A stretch of DNA of 64,000 nucleotides, from assembly GCA_963749035.1 (NCBI GenBank), contig CAVVKW010000001.1, forward strand, positions 62,001-126,000, in the 5' to 3' direction. Positions 46,945 to 54,468 of this stretch are shown one piece after another. Source of the stretch: CAVVKW01 sp963749035. GTDB lineage: Bacteria > Verrucomicrobiota > Verrucomicrobiia > Chthoniobacterales > JAATET01. The notes beneath the pieces are model-generated. The model was not told the origin of the DNA and ran no database searches. It saw only the letters and a list, made by a program, of their open reading frames with translations. Positions within the stretch are counted from its first letter, which is position 1, and each line of letters starts with the position of its first letter. Both the position numbers and the translations under genes were made by a program.

Positions 46945-47466
46945 TCAGTCCCCGGTCGCAGCACCTTCAATCATGGTTTCGAACGTGCCCAACGCATTTT
47001 TGACCGCTTCGTCCGGGCCGGTCATTTTGACGAATACGTCGCCACCCTCGCTCTCAAGAATCGCACCGAGCAAGCCGTAATTCGCCATCGGCGTCGTCGG
47101 TCCACCCGGCATCCCACTGTTAAACGTGCCGCTCGCCGTCACGTAAGTGACCTTGGTCTCTCCATAGGTCTCTTCTCGCTGCATCCCCTTGCTCCCGGTC
47201 GCACCGCCGTCGAATTGATTCACCCAGCGCTGGATGTTCTGCTGCACCGACCCGCCCTGCCCCGGACCGAAGTGGAAAAACGTGACCTCTCCTTCGTCCG
47301 GCGTCGCGAGCTGCGCCTTACGCATCGGCGACCCCGGCACAACCCATCCCCATTCCGCCGGTCGATCAAACTCGAAATCCCCGACCTTGAACTCCACCGG
47401 ATCAGCCGCCTGCCCCACTCCAGCCACCGCTCCCAGCACAAGTGCCATCGCAATCAATTTGTTCAT
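46945..47466 (-). CDS. Exported protein of unknown function
   Basis: A 173-residue protein with a signal peptide (AMALVLGAVAGVGQAA). The mature part begins EFKVGDFEFDRPAEWGWVVP and has the recurring pattern RKAQLATP, FFHFGPGQGGSVQQNIQRWV, found in secreted proteins of Planctomycetes and Verrucomicrobia. The function of this family is unknown. Confidence 0.7.
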   Translation of the reverse strand: MNKLIAMALVLGAVAGVGQAADPVEFKVGDFEFDRPAEWGWVVPGSPMRKAQLATPDEGEVTFFHFGPGQGGSVQQNIQRWVNQFDGGATGSKGMQREETYGETKVTYVTASGTFNSGMPGGPTTPMANYGLLGAILESEGGDVFVKMTGPDEAVKNALGTFETMIEGAATGD

Positions 47467-47527
47467 CCGACGACCATACCCCGCCCCGCCGCCGGCTCAA
47501 CCTCAGAGGCTGTGAAAAAACTCGGAT

Positions 47528-48070
47528 TCATTCTGCACTGAAGACCGGCCCAAGCAATCCTCCGCGCTCAAACCGGGCGTTCATTTTCAAATTTTGGCCC
47601 CGCCAATGCTTCAACGCGCGCACCCCACCAAGAACCTTACGGTCCTTCGTCGAGATCAAAAACAACTCCTGCCCAACGATCTCGAATCGCGCCCTCGCTC
47701 GATCCTCATCCTTCAGCGACTCGTATTTGTTCAAGTCGATCTTGATCACCACGTGCCGGTCGACCGGTGACGCCATCGAAAGCTCGGCGACGTCTTTGTC
47801 GATTCCCGATACCTTGACCTTTTCGACCGTCCCCGCGATCTGGAACAACCGATTCTTCATCTGCCGGTAGGTTTCATCCTGGTGCCGCGTTTCCATCGCG
47901 GCCAGATCTCCAGCGTCCAGGGTGCGCGACGATAGGAAACGGTCGACGGCTTCCGCGGGAGAAAGCGGCCGAACGTCAGTCTCCGGGGCGGGTTCAGGAT
48001 CCTGAACGAGGGAATAAACCCCGTAACCAGCGCCAACCGCAACGAGTAAGATCAAAAGATTTCGCAGCAT
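47528..48070 (-). CDS. Membrane-anchored protein of unknown function
   Basis: A 180-residue protein with an N-terminal helix (RNLLILLVAVGAGYGVYSLV) acting as anchor or uncleaved signal, an acidic Pro-rich linker, then a mixed alpha/beta domain (RQMKNRLFQIAGTVEKVKVS). I recognise no family. It lies upstream of the previous unknown gene on the same strand, 61 bases away, so the two may be co-transcribed. Confidence 0.6.
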   Translation of the reverse strand: MLRNLLILLVAVGAGYGVYSLVQDPEPAPETDVRPLSPAEAVDRFLSSRTLDAGDLAAMETRHQDETYRQMKNRLFQIAGTVEKVKVSGIDKDVAELSMASPVDRHVVIKIDLNKYESLKDEDRARARFEIVGQELFLISTKDRKVLGGVRALKHWRGQNLKMNARFERGGLLGPVFSAE

Positions 48071-48216
48071 GGATCAAATTTGGAAGAATCAGAAATTTCG
48101 CACCCGGACTACCAGCCAGGCCAGCACCTTGGCAAGCCCTCGGCCCCCCATCACTACACCGCAACTAATTATCCGGCAAAACACTTACGAATTTTCTGGA
48201 ACTCGCTTCCCCCACC

Positions 48217-48813
48217 TTGCTAATCCCTACCGCCACTTTGGAAACGGTCGAACAACAAGTTGGAAAACGAATTCGCGCCTACCGAGCTGAACGTGAAGTC
48301 ACGCTCGCCCAGTTGGCAAGTGAGGTCGACCTGACCAAAGGCCAACTCTCGAAGATCGAGAATGGCAAGGTCAGCAGCCCTGTCTCCACCCTGACCCGTG
48401 TCGCTCGAGCACTCGGGGTCCCGGTCGGCAAGCTCTTCGAAGACGAACGAGCGGACGTCCACGCCGTCCTCATCCGCGCATCGGACCAGAAGGAAATCGT
48501 CGGTCGCGGCAGTAAAGAAGGCCACAGCTATCGAGCTCTGGCCTACGGACTCCCGTTCCAGAAAGCTTTCGAGCCGTCACTCATGACGATCGACAAGGAC
48601 ATCGCCGACCCGTCGAAAAACATTTTCCGACACGCCGGCCACGAGTTTCTCTTCATGCTCTCTGGCACGATGCTCTACCGTCACGGCGACCAGACCTACA
48701 TCATGGCCGAAGGGGACAGTCTCTTTTTCGACGGCAGCCACGAACACGGCCCGGTCTCGGTGTCGCACCTGCCCGTGAAATTTCTCAGCGTCATCGCGAA
48801 CCGGCGAAGCTAG
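48217..48813 (+). CDS. XRE-family regulator with C-terminal cupin domain
   Basis: A 198-residue protein. The helix-turn-helix is VTLAQLASEVDLTKGQLSKI, followed by ENGKVSSPVSTLTRVARALG. The C-terminal cupin carries FRHAGHEFLFMLSGTMLYRH and GDSLFFDGSHEHGP. It should sense a small ligand through the cupin and regulate transcription. No ATG is available: TTG codons at 48217 and 48238 are both candidates, the latter giving ETVEQQVGKRIRAYRAE. Its target is unknown. Confidence 0.87.
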   Translation: MLIPTATLETVEQQVGKRIRAYRAEREVTLAQLASEVDLTKGQLSKIENGKVSSPVSTLTRVARALGVPVGKLFEDERADVHAVLIRASDQKEIVGRGSKEGHSYRALAYGLPFQKAFEPSLMTIDKDIADPSKNIFRHAGHEFLFMLSGTMLYRHGDQTYIMAEGDSLFFDGSHEHGPVSVSHLPVKFLSVIANRRS

Positions 48814-48919
48814 TGCCGACTCGCTCTCGCCAGCGTTCACTCCTCAACGAGCCAGGCCAGCGGCAAGGGCCCAGCTACCCGCATTGCAATTTCTCGCCGA
48901 CGCTGCCAGCATCCGGCCC

Positions 48920-50362
48920 GTGAAGCTCTGCTGGATCCCCCTCGCCACGACCCTATTCATCGCAACCACCGCGTCCGCCCAGAACCGGATCGGCACCGGT
49001 AACGTCAAAGAAATCTACCGGGAACATTGCGCCAGCTGCCACGGCAAGAAACTCGAAGGCGGTCTCGGCGGTTCCCTGCTCGAAGGTCCTTGGCAGCACG
49101 GGGGCGACTCCGCCGCCATCACCCGCATCACCACCGAGGGAGCCCTCGACGTCGGCATGCCCGCATTCGGAGACACCCTTTCTGCCGCCGAGATTCGTGC
49201 GATCACCATCTTCATCCTCGAAGAACGAGACATTCACGACTCCAAACCTGCGCCGGTCGATAGTGCCAATTGGTCGAACGAAACCGTTTTCACCGCGGGC
49301 GACGTGGACTTCCGCGTGGAAATCCTCGCCAGCTCCGACGCCCAACTCTGGGCCATCGATTTCCTCCCCGACGGCACGCTCATCGCCACCGAACGAGATG
49401 GAAAGCTCCGCCTACTGAAGGACGGCGAGCTCGGCCCCGCCATCTCCGGAACACCTGACGTGCTGGTCGGAGGGCAAGGTGGACTCCTCGACGTCGGCGT
49501 CCACCCCGACTACGCGGAGAATGGCTGGATTTACCTCAGCTACTCCGAAGCCGACGGTTCCGGTGCGGATAAGCCAGACTCGATGACCGCCGTCGTTCGC
49601 GGGAGAATCAAGGACGGCAAGTGGGTCGACCAGGAAGAGATTTTCCACGCTCGGACCGAAGATTTCGTCGGATCGAGAAATCACTTCGGATCCCGCTTCG
49701 TTTTCCTGGACGGCTACCTCTACTTCGGCATCGGCGACCGCGGGAATAAGGAACGAGCTCAAGACCTCACCAAACCAAACGGCAAAATCCACCGCCTCCA
49801 CGACGATGGTCGCATTCCGAAGGACAATCCCTTCGTCAACGAGCCGGGCGCTTACCCTTCCATCTACAGTCTTGGCCACCGGAACCCTCAAGGTCTTACC
49901 CTCCGTCCCGATGCAGGACAGGTTTGGGAATCCGAGCACGGTCCGCGCGGCGGCGACGAATTGAATCTCATCGAACCCGGGAAAAACTACGGCTGGCCGG
50001 ACGTCACTTACGGGATGAACTACAACGGGACGCCGATCACCAGTGAGACCACCGCACCAGGCATTCAGGGCCCAGCCACCTACTGGATCCCGTCCCTCGG
50101 CGTCTGCGGCATCGCCCATTACGACGGCGATGCCTTCCCTGGCTGGAAGGGAAACATCCTCGTCGCCGGCCTGGCCACTCGGGATCTCCGCCGCGTCGTG
50201 CTCGACGGCGACAAGGTGGTTTCGGAGGAAGTTTTGTTCAAAGAACTCGGGCGCATGCGTGACGTTGCGTCTGGCCCAGACGGACACCCCTACGCCGTTG
50301 TGAATGCCGCCTCCGGCAACCGCGCGAAGCCGGGCCGCATCGTCCGCCTCGTTCCGAACTGA
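48920..50362 (+). CDS. Cytochrome c-sugar dehydrogenase (GSDH) fusion
   Basis: About 480 residues. A signal peptide (KLCWIPLATTLFIATTASA) is followed by a monoheme cytochrome domain with CASCH (residues 37-41), then a beta-propeller with DFLPDGTLIATERDGKLRLL and GHRNPQGLTLRPDAGQVWES, typical of PQQ-dependent aldose sugar dehydrogenase/GSDH. It probably oxidises a sugar in the periplasm and passes electrons to its own heme. GTG at 48920 starts the signal peptide; TTG at 48884 is an alternative. Confidence 0.85.
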   Translation: MKLCWIPLATTLFIATTASAQNRIGTGNVKEIYREHCASCHGKKLEGGLGGSLLEGPWQHGGDSAAITRITTEGALDVGMPAFGDTLSAAEIRAITIFILEERDIHDSKPAPVDSANWSNETVFTAGDVDFRVEILASSDAQLWAIDFLPDGTLIATERDGKLRLLKDGELGPAISGTPDVLVGGQGGLLDVGVHPDYAENGWIYLSYSEADGSGADKPDSMTAVVRGRIKDGKWVDQEEIFHARTEDFVGSRNHFGSRFVFLDGYLYFGIGDRGNKERAQDLTKPNGKIHRLHDDGRIPKDNPFVNEPGAYPSIYSLGHRNPQGLTLRPDAGQVWESEHGPRGGDELNLIEPGKNYGWPDVTYGMNYNGTPITSETTAPGIQGPATYWIPSLGVCGIAHYDGDAFPGWKGNILVAGLATRDLRRVVLDGDKVVSEEVLFKELGRMRDVASGPDGHPYAVVNAASGNRAKPGRIVRLVPN

Positions 50363-50373
50363 TGACACGCAAA

Positions 50374-50395
50374 ACGGGTGCCGGTCGGCACCCGT
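50374..50395 (-). terminator. Intrinsic terminator between convergent genes
   Basis: ACGGGTGCC (50374-50382) pairs with GGCACCCGT (50387-50395) over a 4-base loop. Read on the minus strand, the stem is followed by TTTTGCG, so it suits termination of the minus-strand gene at 50430. It may also stop the plus-strand dehydrogenase transcript. Confidence 0.65.
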
Positions 50396-50429
50396 CGCTT
50401 AAGTCGATCCGTGCAGCTCTAAGTCGAAG

Positions 50430-50963
50430 TCATCGTTTCGAGCGATTCGACATCATCTTGGCGGCCGCCATCGTCAGCGCGCCCATGACCACCGGATTTC
50501 CGAGGGCCTTCACGAACCAAGGTTTCTCCTCGACCGTCCGACGGAGTGCCTCCGGATTTTTTTTCCGCGCGTAATCGATCACGCGGGTCGCGTCTTCATC
50601 ACTCATTTTTTGGGGATCAGACGTTCCCAGTCCCAGCATGCTCGCGATCGCCTCCAAGCCACCGCCGCCACCGCTTCCGGCAGCAGCCCCGCCCCCGGCC
50701 AACGAGCCTAATAGTCCTCCGAGCAAGTCACCACGCTGCTCCGGCGGAGCCTCCCGGACGGCCCGACCCGCGCTGGCGCGAAATTCATCATCCGGCAATC
50801 GACCGAGATATTCCGTGGCGCCTTCGTTGTAAGCCGCGTTGTCAAAATCACGGTCTTCGTCGCGGGGTGAAGCAAAACGCTCGCGGTAGAGCTCGGCCTC
50901 GCGGTCATCGACCGTATCGTTGCCGCCGAAGCGGCGCATAAAATCATCTACGTTTCCTTGCAT
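50430..50963 (-). CDS. Cytoplasmic protein with Gly-rich linker, function unknown
   Basis: A 177-residue protein. The N-terminal half is charged (ELYRERFASPRDEDRDFDNA) and includes a GATEYLGRLPDDEF segment. A Gly/Ala-rich stretch near 85-100 joins it to a basic C-terminal part (ARKKNPEALRRTVEEKPWF) ending in a hydrophobic ALGNPVVMGALTMAAAKMM. It has no signal peptide and I cannot name a family. Confidence 0.55.
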   Translation of the reverse strand: MQGNVDDFMRRFGGNDTVDDREAELYRERFASPRDEDRDFDNAAYNEGATEYLGRLPDDEFRASAGRAVREAPPEQRGDLLGGLLGSLAGGGAAAGSGGGGGLEAIASMLGLGTSDPQKMSDEDATRVIDYARKKNPEALRRTVEEKPWFVKALGNPVVMGALTMAAAKMMSNRSKR

Positions 50964-51014
50964 GGTATTTTTAGGGTTTCAGGTTGCGGTTTCGGTTTCG
51001 AAATTCTTAAAGGC

Positions 51015-51485
51015 TCAGCGAACCGGCGTGTAGGACATCTCCCCGGTTCGTGCGTCCAGTTTTGCCGTCCCCAGCTTCATCGGCGGGGCAGACGGTGTGT
51101 AGGCAATCACGGTGAGGTCCTCGCCCGGAAAATCCGACGCCATTTCCGTCAACAATTTCTTCATGAGCGGCGGGATCCCGTCCATCGGCACGCTTTTGTC
51201 GAGGATGACCCCTAACTCGCCCTCGTCGTTCATCAACGCGCGATTGATCGTTTGTTCGTTTGGATCGGCTTCCCGAATCCGGTGAAGAAACGCCATTTGG
51301 CGCGACTTCGCGTCGCCCTGAGTTTGCTGAGCCGTCTGCGTCAGCGGCTCGGTGGACGTCGCCACGTTCGAGTTTGTTGTCGCAGGAGGCGGCACGTCGC
51401 AACCCTGAATCGCTAGGACGACCACTACGGCAGGAACAATCTGCCATTTGAAGACTGCGGGACGAGAGCGGCGGAAAAAAATCAT
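51015..51485 (-). CDS. Lipoprotein of unknown function
   Basis: A 156-residue protein. The ATG at 51485 opens MIFFRRSRPAVFKWQIVPAV, and the lipobox LAIQGC marks the lipid-modified Cys near residue 28. A Thr/Gln-rich linker follows, then a small mixed domain that ends DARTGEMSYTPVR. The function is unknown. It is divergent from rph, with 120 bases between. Confidence 0.65.
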   Translation of the reverse strand: MIFFRRSRPAVFKWQIVPAVVVVLAIQGCDVPPPATTNSNVATSTEPLTQTAQQTQGDAKSRQMAFLHRIREADPNEQTINRALMNDEGELGVILDKSVPMDGIPPLMKKLLTEMASDFPGEDLTVIAYTPSAPPMKLGTAKLDARTGEMSYTPVR

Positions 51486-51605
51486 CACCCCGTATTCGGA
51501 CCCCGCCACCCGACCGGTCGGGTGCGGTCAGTCCCACGCCGACGATCGTGACGTCACCGACATCGGGCTTGCCGCTTTCCAAGCCGAGCGGCACAGTTCG
51601 CGGCC

Positions 51606-52373
51606 ATGCCCAGACACGACAACCGCGCCGCTGACGAACTCCGCACCCTCAAATTCGAACCCGGCGTCGCCCCGCACGCCATGGGCTCGGTCCTCATCTC
51701 CTGCGGTAACACCCGCGTCATCTGCTCCGCCATGGTCGAGGACAAGGTCCCGCGCTGGATGAAGGAACAAAACGTCACCGGCGGTTGGATCACCGCCGAA
51801 TATTCGATGCTTCCCTACTCGACCCTCACCCGGAAACCCCGCGACGTCAGCCGAGGTAAACAGGACGGTCGTGGCACCGAGATTCAGCGCCTCATCGGTC
51901 GGTCCCTGCGGGCCATCGTCGACCTCGACGCCCTCGGCGCGCGCACCATCTGGGTCGACTGCGATGTTCTCCAGGCCGACGGCGGCACTCGCACCGCCTC
52001 CATCACCGGAGCCGGCGTCGCCGTTGCTCTCGCCTGCCAGTCCCTCGAAAAAGCGGGTAAGATCCGGCGTTCTCCCATCCGCCAAATGGTCGCTGCGGTC
52101 AGCGTGGGCGTGGTCGGCGACGAAGTCCTCCTCGATCTCGACTACCCCGAAGACAAGGATGCCCGCGTCGACATGAACCTCGTGATGACCGAAAATCTCG
52201 AGTTCGTTGAGATCCAAGGCTCCGGCGAGGAAGCCGCGTTTTCGGCGACGGAACTCGAGGGAATGCTGGCCGTCGGGCGGTCCGGTATCTCGAAGTTGCT
52301 CGCAGCTCAGCGGGAGATTCTCGCTGTCGGGGCCGGAGCAAAACCGGAAAGAGACGGAGCAAAACCGGAATAG
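51606..52373 (+). CDS. rph: RNase PH, C-terminus altered by an insertion sequence
   Basis: A 255-residue RNase PH with RDVSRGKQDGRGTEIQRLIG, WVDCDVLQADGGTRTASITG and AVSVGVVGDEVLLDLDYPED, all diagnostic. It trims tRNA 3' ends phosphorolytically. The original protein would end LAAQREILA and stop, 240 residues. An IS inserted at the last codon replaced the stop with 15 extra residues, VGAGAKPERDGAKPE, read from the IS left end. The old last codon and stop survive at 53803-53808. Activity may well be retained because the tail is beyond the core. Confidence 0.93.
   Translation: MPRHDNRAADELRTLKFEPGVAPHAMGSVLISCGNTRVICSAMVEDKVPRWMKEQNVTGGWITAEYSMLPYSTLTRKPRDVSRGKQDGRGTEIQRLIGRSLRAIVDLDALGARTIWVDCDVLQADGGTRTASITGAGVAVALACQSLEKAGKIRRSPIRQMVAAVSVGVVGDEVLLDLDYPEDKDARVDMNLVMTENLEFVEIQGSGEEAAFSATELEGMLAVGRSGISKLLAAQREILAVGAGAKPERDGAKPE
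52309..52324. repeat. Left copy of 16-bp target-site duplication
   Basis: AGCGGGAGATTCTCGC immediately precedes the IS left end. The identical 16-mer follows the right end, showing it is a target duplication rather than part of the element. Confidence 0.93.
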
Positions 52374-52392
52374 GAGACGGTTCAAAACCGGA
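52325..52392. repeat. IS left end: terminal repeat and three iteron-like copies
   Basis: Terminal inverted repeat at 52325-52348. CGGAGCAAAACCGGA occurs at 52334-52348 and 52355-52369, and a variant CGGTTCAAAACCGGA at 52378-52392. Spacings are 21 and 23 bases, about two helical turns, as expected for transposase binding sites. Confidence 0.8.
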
Positions 52393-52409
52393 CTGGGGTG
52401 TTGGAAACA

Positions 52410-52474
52410 GCGCGGGAAGCGCCTCGGAGGAGGCCGGAGCGTAGCGGAGGCCGACGGAGAGGCGCTTCCCGCGC
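52410..52474 (+). repeat. 16-bp perfect hairpin between IS left end and transposase gene
   Basis: GCGCGGGAAGCGCCTC (52410-52425) is exactly complementary to GAGGCGCTTCCCGCGC (52459-52474) over a 33-base loop. It lies 95 bases before the transposase ATG. It could block read-through transcription or translation from rph, which would limit transposase expression. Confidence 0.8.
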
Positions 52475-52568
52475 TGGCGCGCTTGGTGGGTGGATGGCGT
52501 TCGAGAACCCTTCGTAGCAGAAGGCAGCTTTGCTTTCTTGGGCGTCTGGCTTGGATGATGATCCCGCG

Positions 52569-53734
52569 ATGAAAAAAAGCAGTTAGCCCACCGTCATCCC
52601 GCCGGATTCGTTCGACGCACGCTCGAAGACTTCAACGCAGGCACCCTCGACGCGGTCACGGCAGCTGCGCATCTGGGAGTGAGCCGCTCCCGGCTCTACG
52701 AAATGCGCGGAGTCTTCCTGTCGGAGCGCGCCAACTACGGGCCGAAGACCAGCGGGGGAGACCGATTGGGGGACTGGCCAGCCAAGACGCGATGCCTGCT
52801 CGAGGAGTTCCTTCCCCTTCAAAATCCGCCCAACTACCAGCTCGTTGCCGACGAACTCGAGCGCCTCTGCGGGTTTCGCCGGGCGCGCTCCACGGTCGAG
52901 GCCCACGTCAAAGCGCACTACGCGCATCTGGTGCCCGCTGCGGCCCGCAAACCCCGGGTTTACCGACGCTTCCGCCGCGAGCACATCGGAGAGCTTTGGC
53001 AACACGACAGCTCCATCCACCAGTGGTGGCCGGCCAGTTCCAAGCAGACCCTCCTACTCACCGTGGACGACGCCTCCGGACTCAATCTGGCGGGCCGTTT
53101 CGTCGGATCGGACACCACTTGGAATCACTTCGAGCACTTCCGCGAAGCCTTCACCCGCTGGGGGCTTCCCGAGATCCTCTACACCGACGGCCTGAGCCTC
53201 TTCGGACCGAGTTCCACCGACGACCATAGCGATCCCAAAAGCGAGTTCCAACGAGCCATGCTGGGACTGGGTTCCGCCCACCTCGTGGCTCCCACCCCTC
53301 AGGCCAAGGGCAAGATCGAGCGGCGCTTTGGCACCTTCCAGCGACGCCTGGTCGCCTTGCTCGCACACGCCCGCGCCACAACTTGGGCGCAAGCCGACGC
53401 CATCCTCCAGATGGAGATCGAGCGACAGAACCTCAAGCTCAACCGCTCGTCCGGCAAAATTCCCCTCGAAGTCTGGGAAATCCAGTCACTCCGTGGCCGC
53501 GGTCGCCTGCGTCCTTCTCCGCCTCCCGCCCTACTCGATCTGCACCTCTCACTCCGCCTCTCCCGACGCGTGAACAACGACCACACCGTCGATTTTGAAG
53601 GCCGTAACTACGAGATCTCATCCACCCTCCGCAAGCGCATCACCATCGTCCATCATCCGTCCCGTCAATTTTGGGTCGTCGAGAATCCCCCAAAAGACGT
53701 GTGGCCCTCTATTTTAGCCCACTACAGCCTCTGA
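52569..53734 (+). CDS. IS1202/ISNCY-type DDE transposase, possible A7 frameshift at start
   Basis: The transposase has an N-terminal HTH (AAAHLGVSRSRLYEMR) and a DDE catalytic core. The core shows IGELWQHDSSIHQWW (first Asp), EILYTDGLSLF (second Asp) and KGKIERRFGTFQ (Glu). The ATG at 52569 is followed by seven A and runs into a stop after AGC AGT. A -1 shift in the A7 run joins it to the main frame as MKKKQLAHRHPAGFVRRTLE and gives 388 residues. Without a shift, GTG at 52679 would start a protein missing part of the HTH. It is either programmed slippage, a real defect or a sequencing error. Confidence 0.8.
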
Positions 53735-53741
53735 ACACCTG

Positions 53742-53788
53742 TCCGGTTTTGCTCCGGCAAGAAATCCGGTTTTGCTCCGTCGCCGACA
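53742..53788. repeat. IS right end: two iteron-like copies and terminal repeat
   Basis: TCCGGTTTTGCTCCG occurs at 53742-53756 and 53765-53779, the reverse complement of the left-end iteron at 23-base spacing. The terminal TCGCCGACA ends at 53788. In both ends 9 bases separate the tip from the first iteron. Confidence 0.8.
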
Positions 53789-53804
53789 AGCGGGAGATTC
53801 TCGC
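53789..53804. repeat. Right copy of 16-bp target-site duplication
   Basis: AGCGGGAGATTCTCGC, identical to 52309-52324. The following TTGA completes the original last rph codon (GCT) and stop (TGA at 53806-53808). Confidence 0.93.
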
Positions 53805-53865
53805 TTGACCCGAAGGAGGTCGCACCGAATAGTCCCCGTTCCTCAAATTTACCGAATACGAAAAA

Positions 53866-54129
53866 ATGGCCAGACTGTGTGAAATTACCGGAGCGAAGCC
53901 GACGATGGGATCGAAAATCCACCGTCGTGGTCTCGCTAAGAAAAAAGGCGGAATCGGCATGCACGTGACGAAAGTCGTGCCCCGCGAATTTGTCCCCAAC
54001 CTCCGCAAAAAGCGGGTTTGGGTTCCTGAATTGAAGAAATACGTCACCGTCAAGGCGACGGCTCGGGCGTTCAAGACCGTCGACAAAAACGGTGCCTACA
54101 AGACTCTCAAGAAGGCCGGCCTGATCTAG
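53866..54129 (+). CDS. rpmB: 50S ribosomal protein L28
   Basis: An 87-residue basic protein starting MARLCEITGAKPTMGSKIHR, with KKRVWVPELKKYVTVKATAR and FKTVDKNGAYKTLKKAG, typical of bacterial L28. It is a structural protein of the large ribosomal subunit. It lacks the CxxC zinc motif seen in some L28 proteins. It lies 77 bases beyond the IS, so the insertion may affect its transcription if rph and rpmB shared a promoter. Confidence 0.95.
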   Translation: MARLCEITGAKPTMGSKIHRRGLAKKKGGIGMHVTKVVPREFVPNLRKKRVWVPELKKYVTVKATARAFKTVDKNGAYKTLKKAGLI

Positions 54130-54162
54130 ACGCCCGCCCCACCCAGAGCTCGTCCCGCATTC

Positions 54163-54366
54163 ATGGCCTTCACCGTAAGTAGCAAAAAATCCGGCAAGAC
54201 CTACCACCTCCATCACCGTCGTCAGCAACTACGGGGAGGTCAGGAAGTGTCGCTCTACTATTTCGCAGGAACGGTCGGCGAAGGCGCACTCGACGCGCTA
54301 CCTGAAGGATACGAAGTCTCCGAGAATCAGAAGACCGGGCTCCCGCTGTTAAAAAAGATCCGGTAG
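54163..54366 (+). CDS. Small conserved protein after rpmB, function unknown
   Basis: A 67-residue basic protein starting MAFTVSSKKSGKTYHLHHRR, ending NQKTGLPLLKKIR. The pattern (SGKTYHLH, YYFAG, LPEGYEV, TGLPLLKK) looks like a compact beta-rich domain. It is followed by a terminator, so rpmB and this gene form a short transcript. I cannot name the family; a ribosome-linked role is inferred only from position. Confidence 0.65.
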   Translation: MAFTVSSKKSGKTYHLHHRRQQLRGGQEVSLYYFAGTVGEGALDALPEGYEVSENQKTGLPLLKKIR

Positions 54367-54394
54367 CACCTTTGCCACTCAACAACACTTGCTG

Positions 54395-54426
54395 ACCGGC
54401 GGATGGGAAACTGTCCGCCGGTTTTT
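54395..54426 (+). terminator. Rho-independent terminator of the rpmB transcript
   Basis: ACCGGCGGA (54395-54403) pairs with TCCGCCGGT (54414-54422), followed by TTTTT to 54426. It lies 28 bases after the small conserved gene. Confidence 0.85.
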
Positions 54427-54468
54427 CGTTGTCCGCTTCCCGAAATCCCGACCCCATCCTCCACCGAC

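Larger units (their letters stand above)
52325..53788 (+). mobile_element. Complete IS1202/ISNCY-type insertion sequence, 1464 bp
   Basis: The ends are TGTCGG...CCGACA. The outer 24 bp of the left end match the reverse complement of the right end at 22 positions. Each end also carries copies of CGGAGCAAAACCGGA. It encodes one DDE transposase on the plus strand and is flanked by identical 16-bp duplications. The TGT ends and long duplication fit the IS1202 family, whose ISTde1 subgroup has 15-17 bp duplications; this subgroup assignment is from memory and should be checked by alignment. Confidence 0.87.

Noticed and set aside
53813..53820. Perfect Shine-Dalgarno-like AAGGAGGT after the rph stop
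   Set aside because: It is 46 bases from the rpmB start, and no start codon lies at a usable distance, so I do not call a small ORF.
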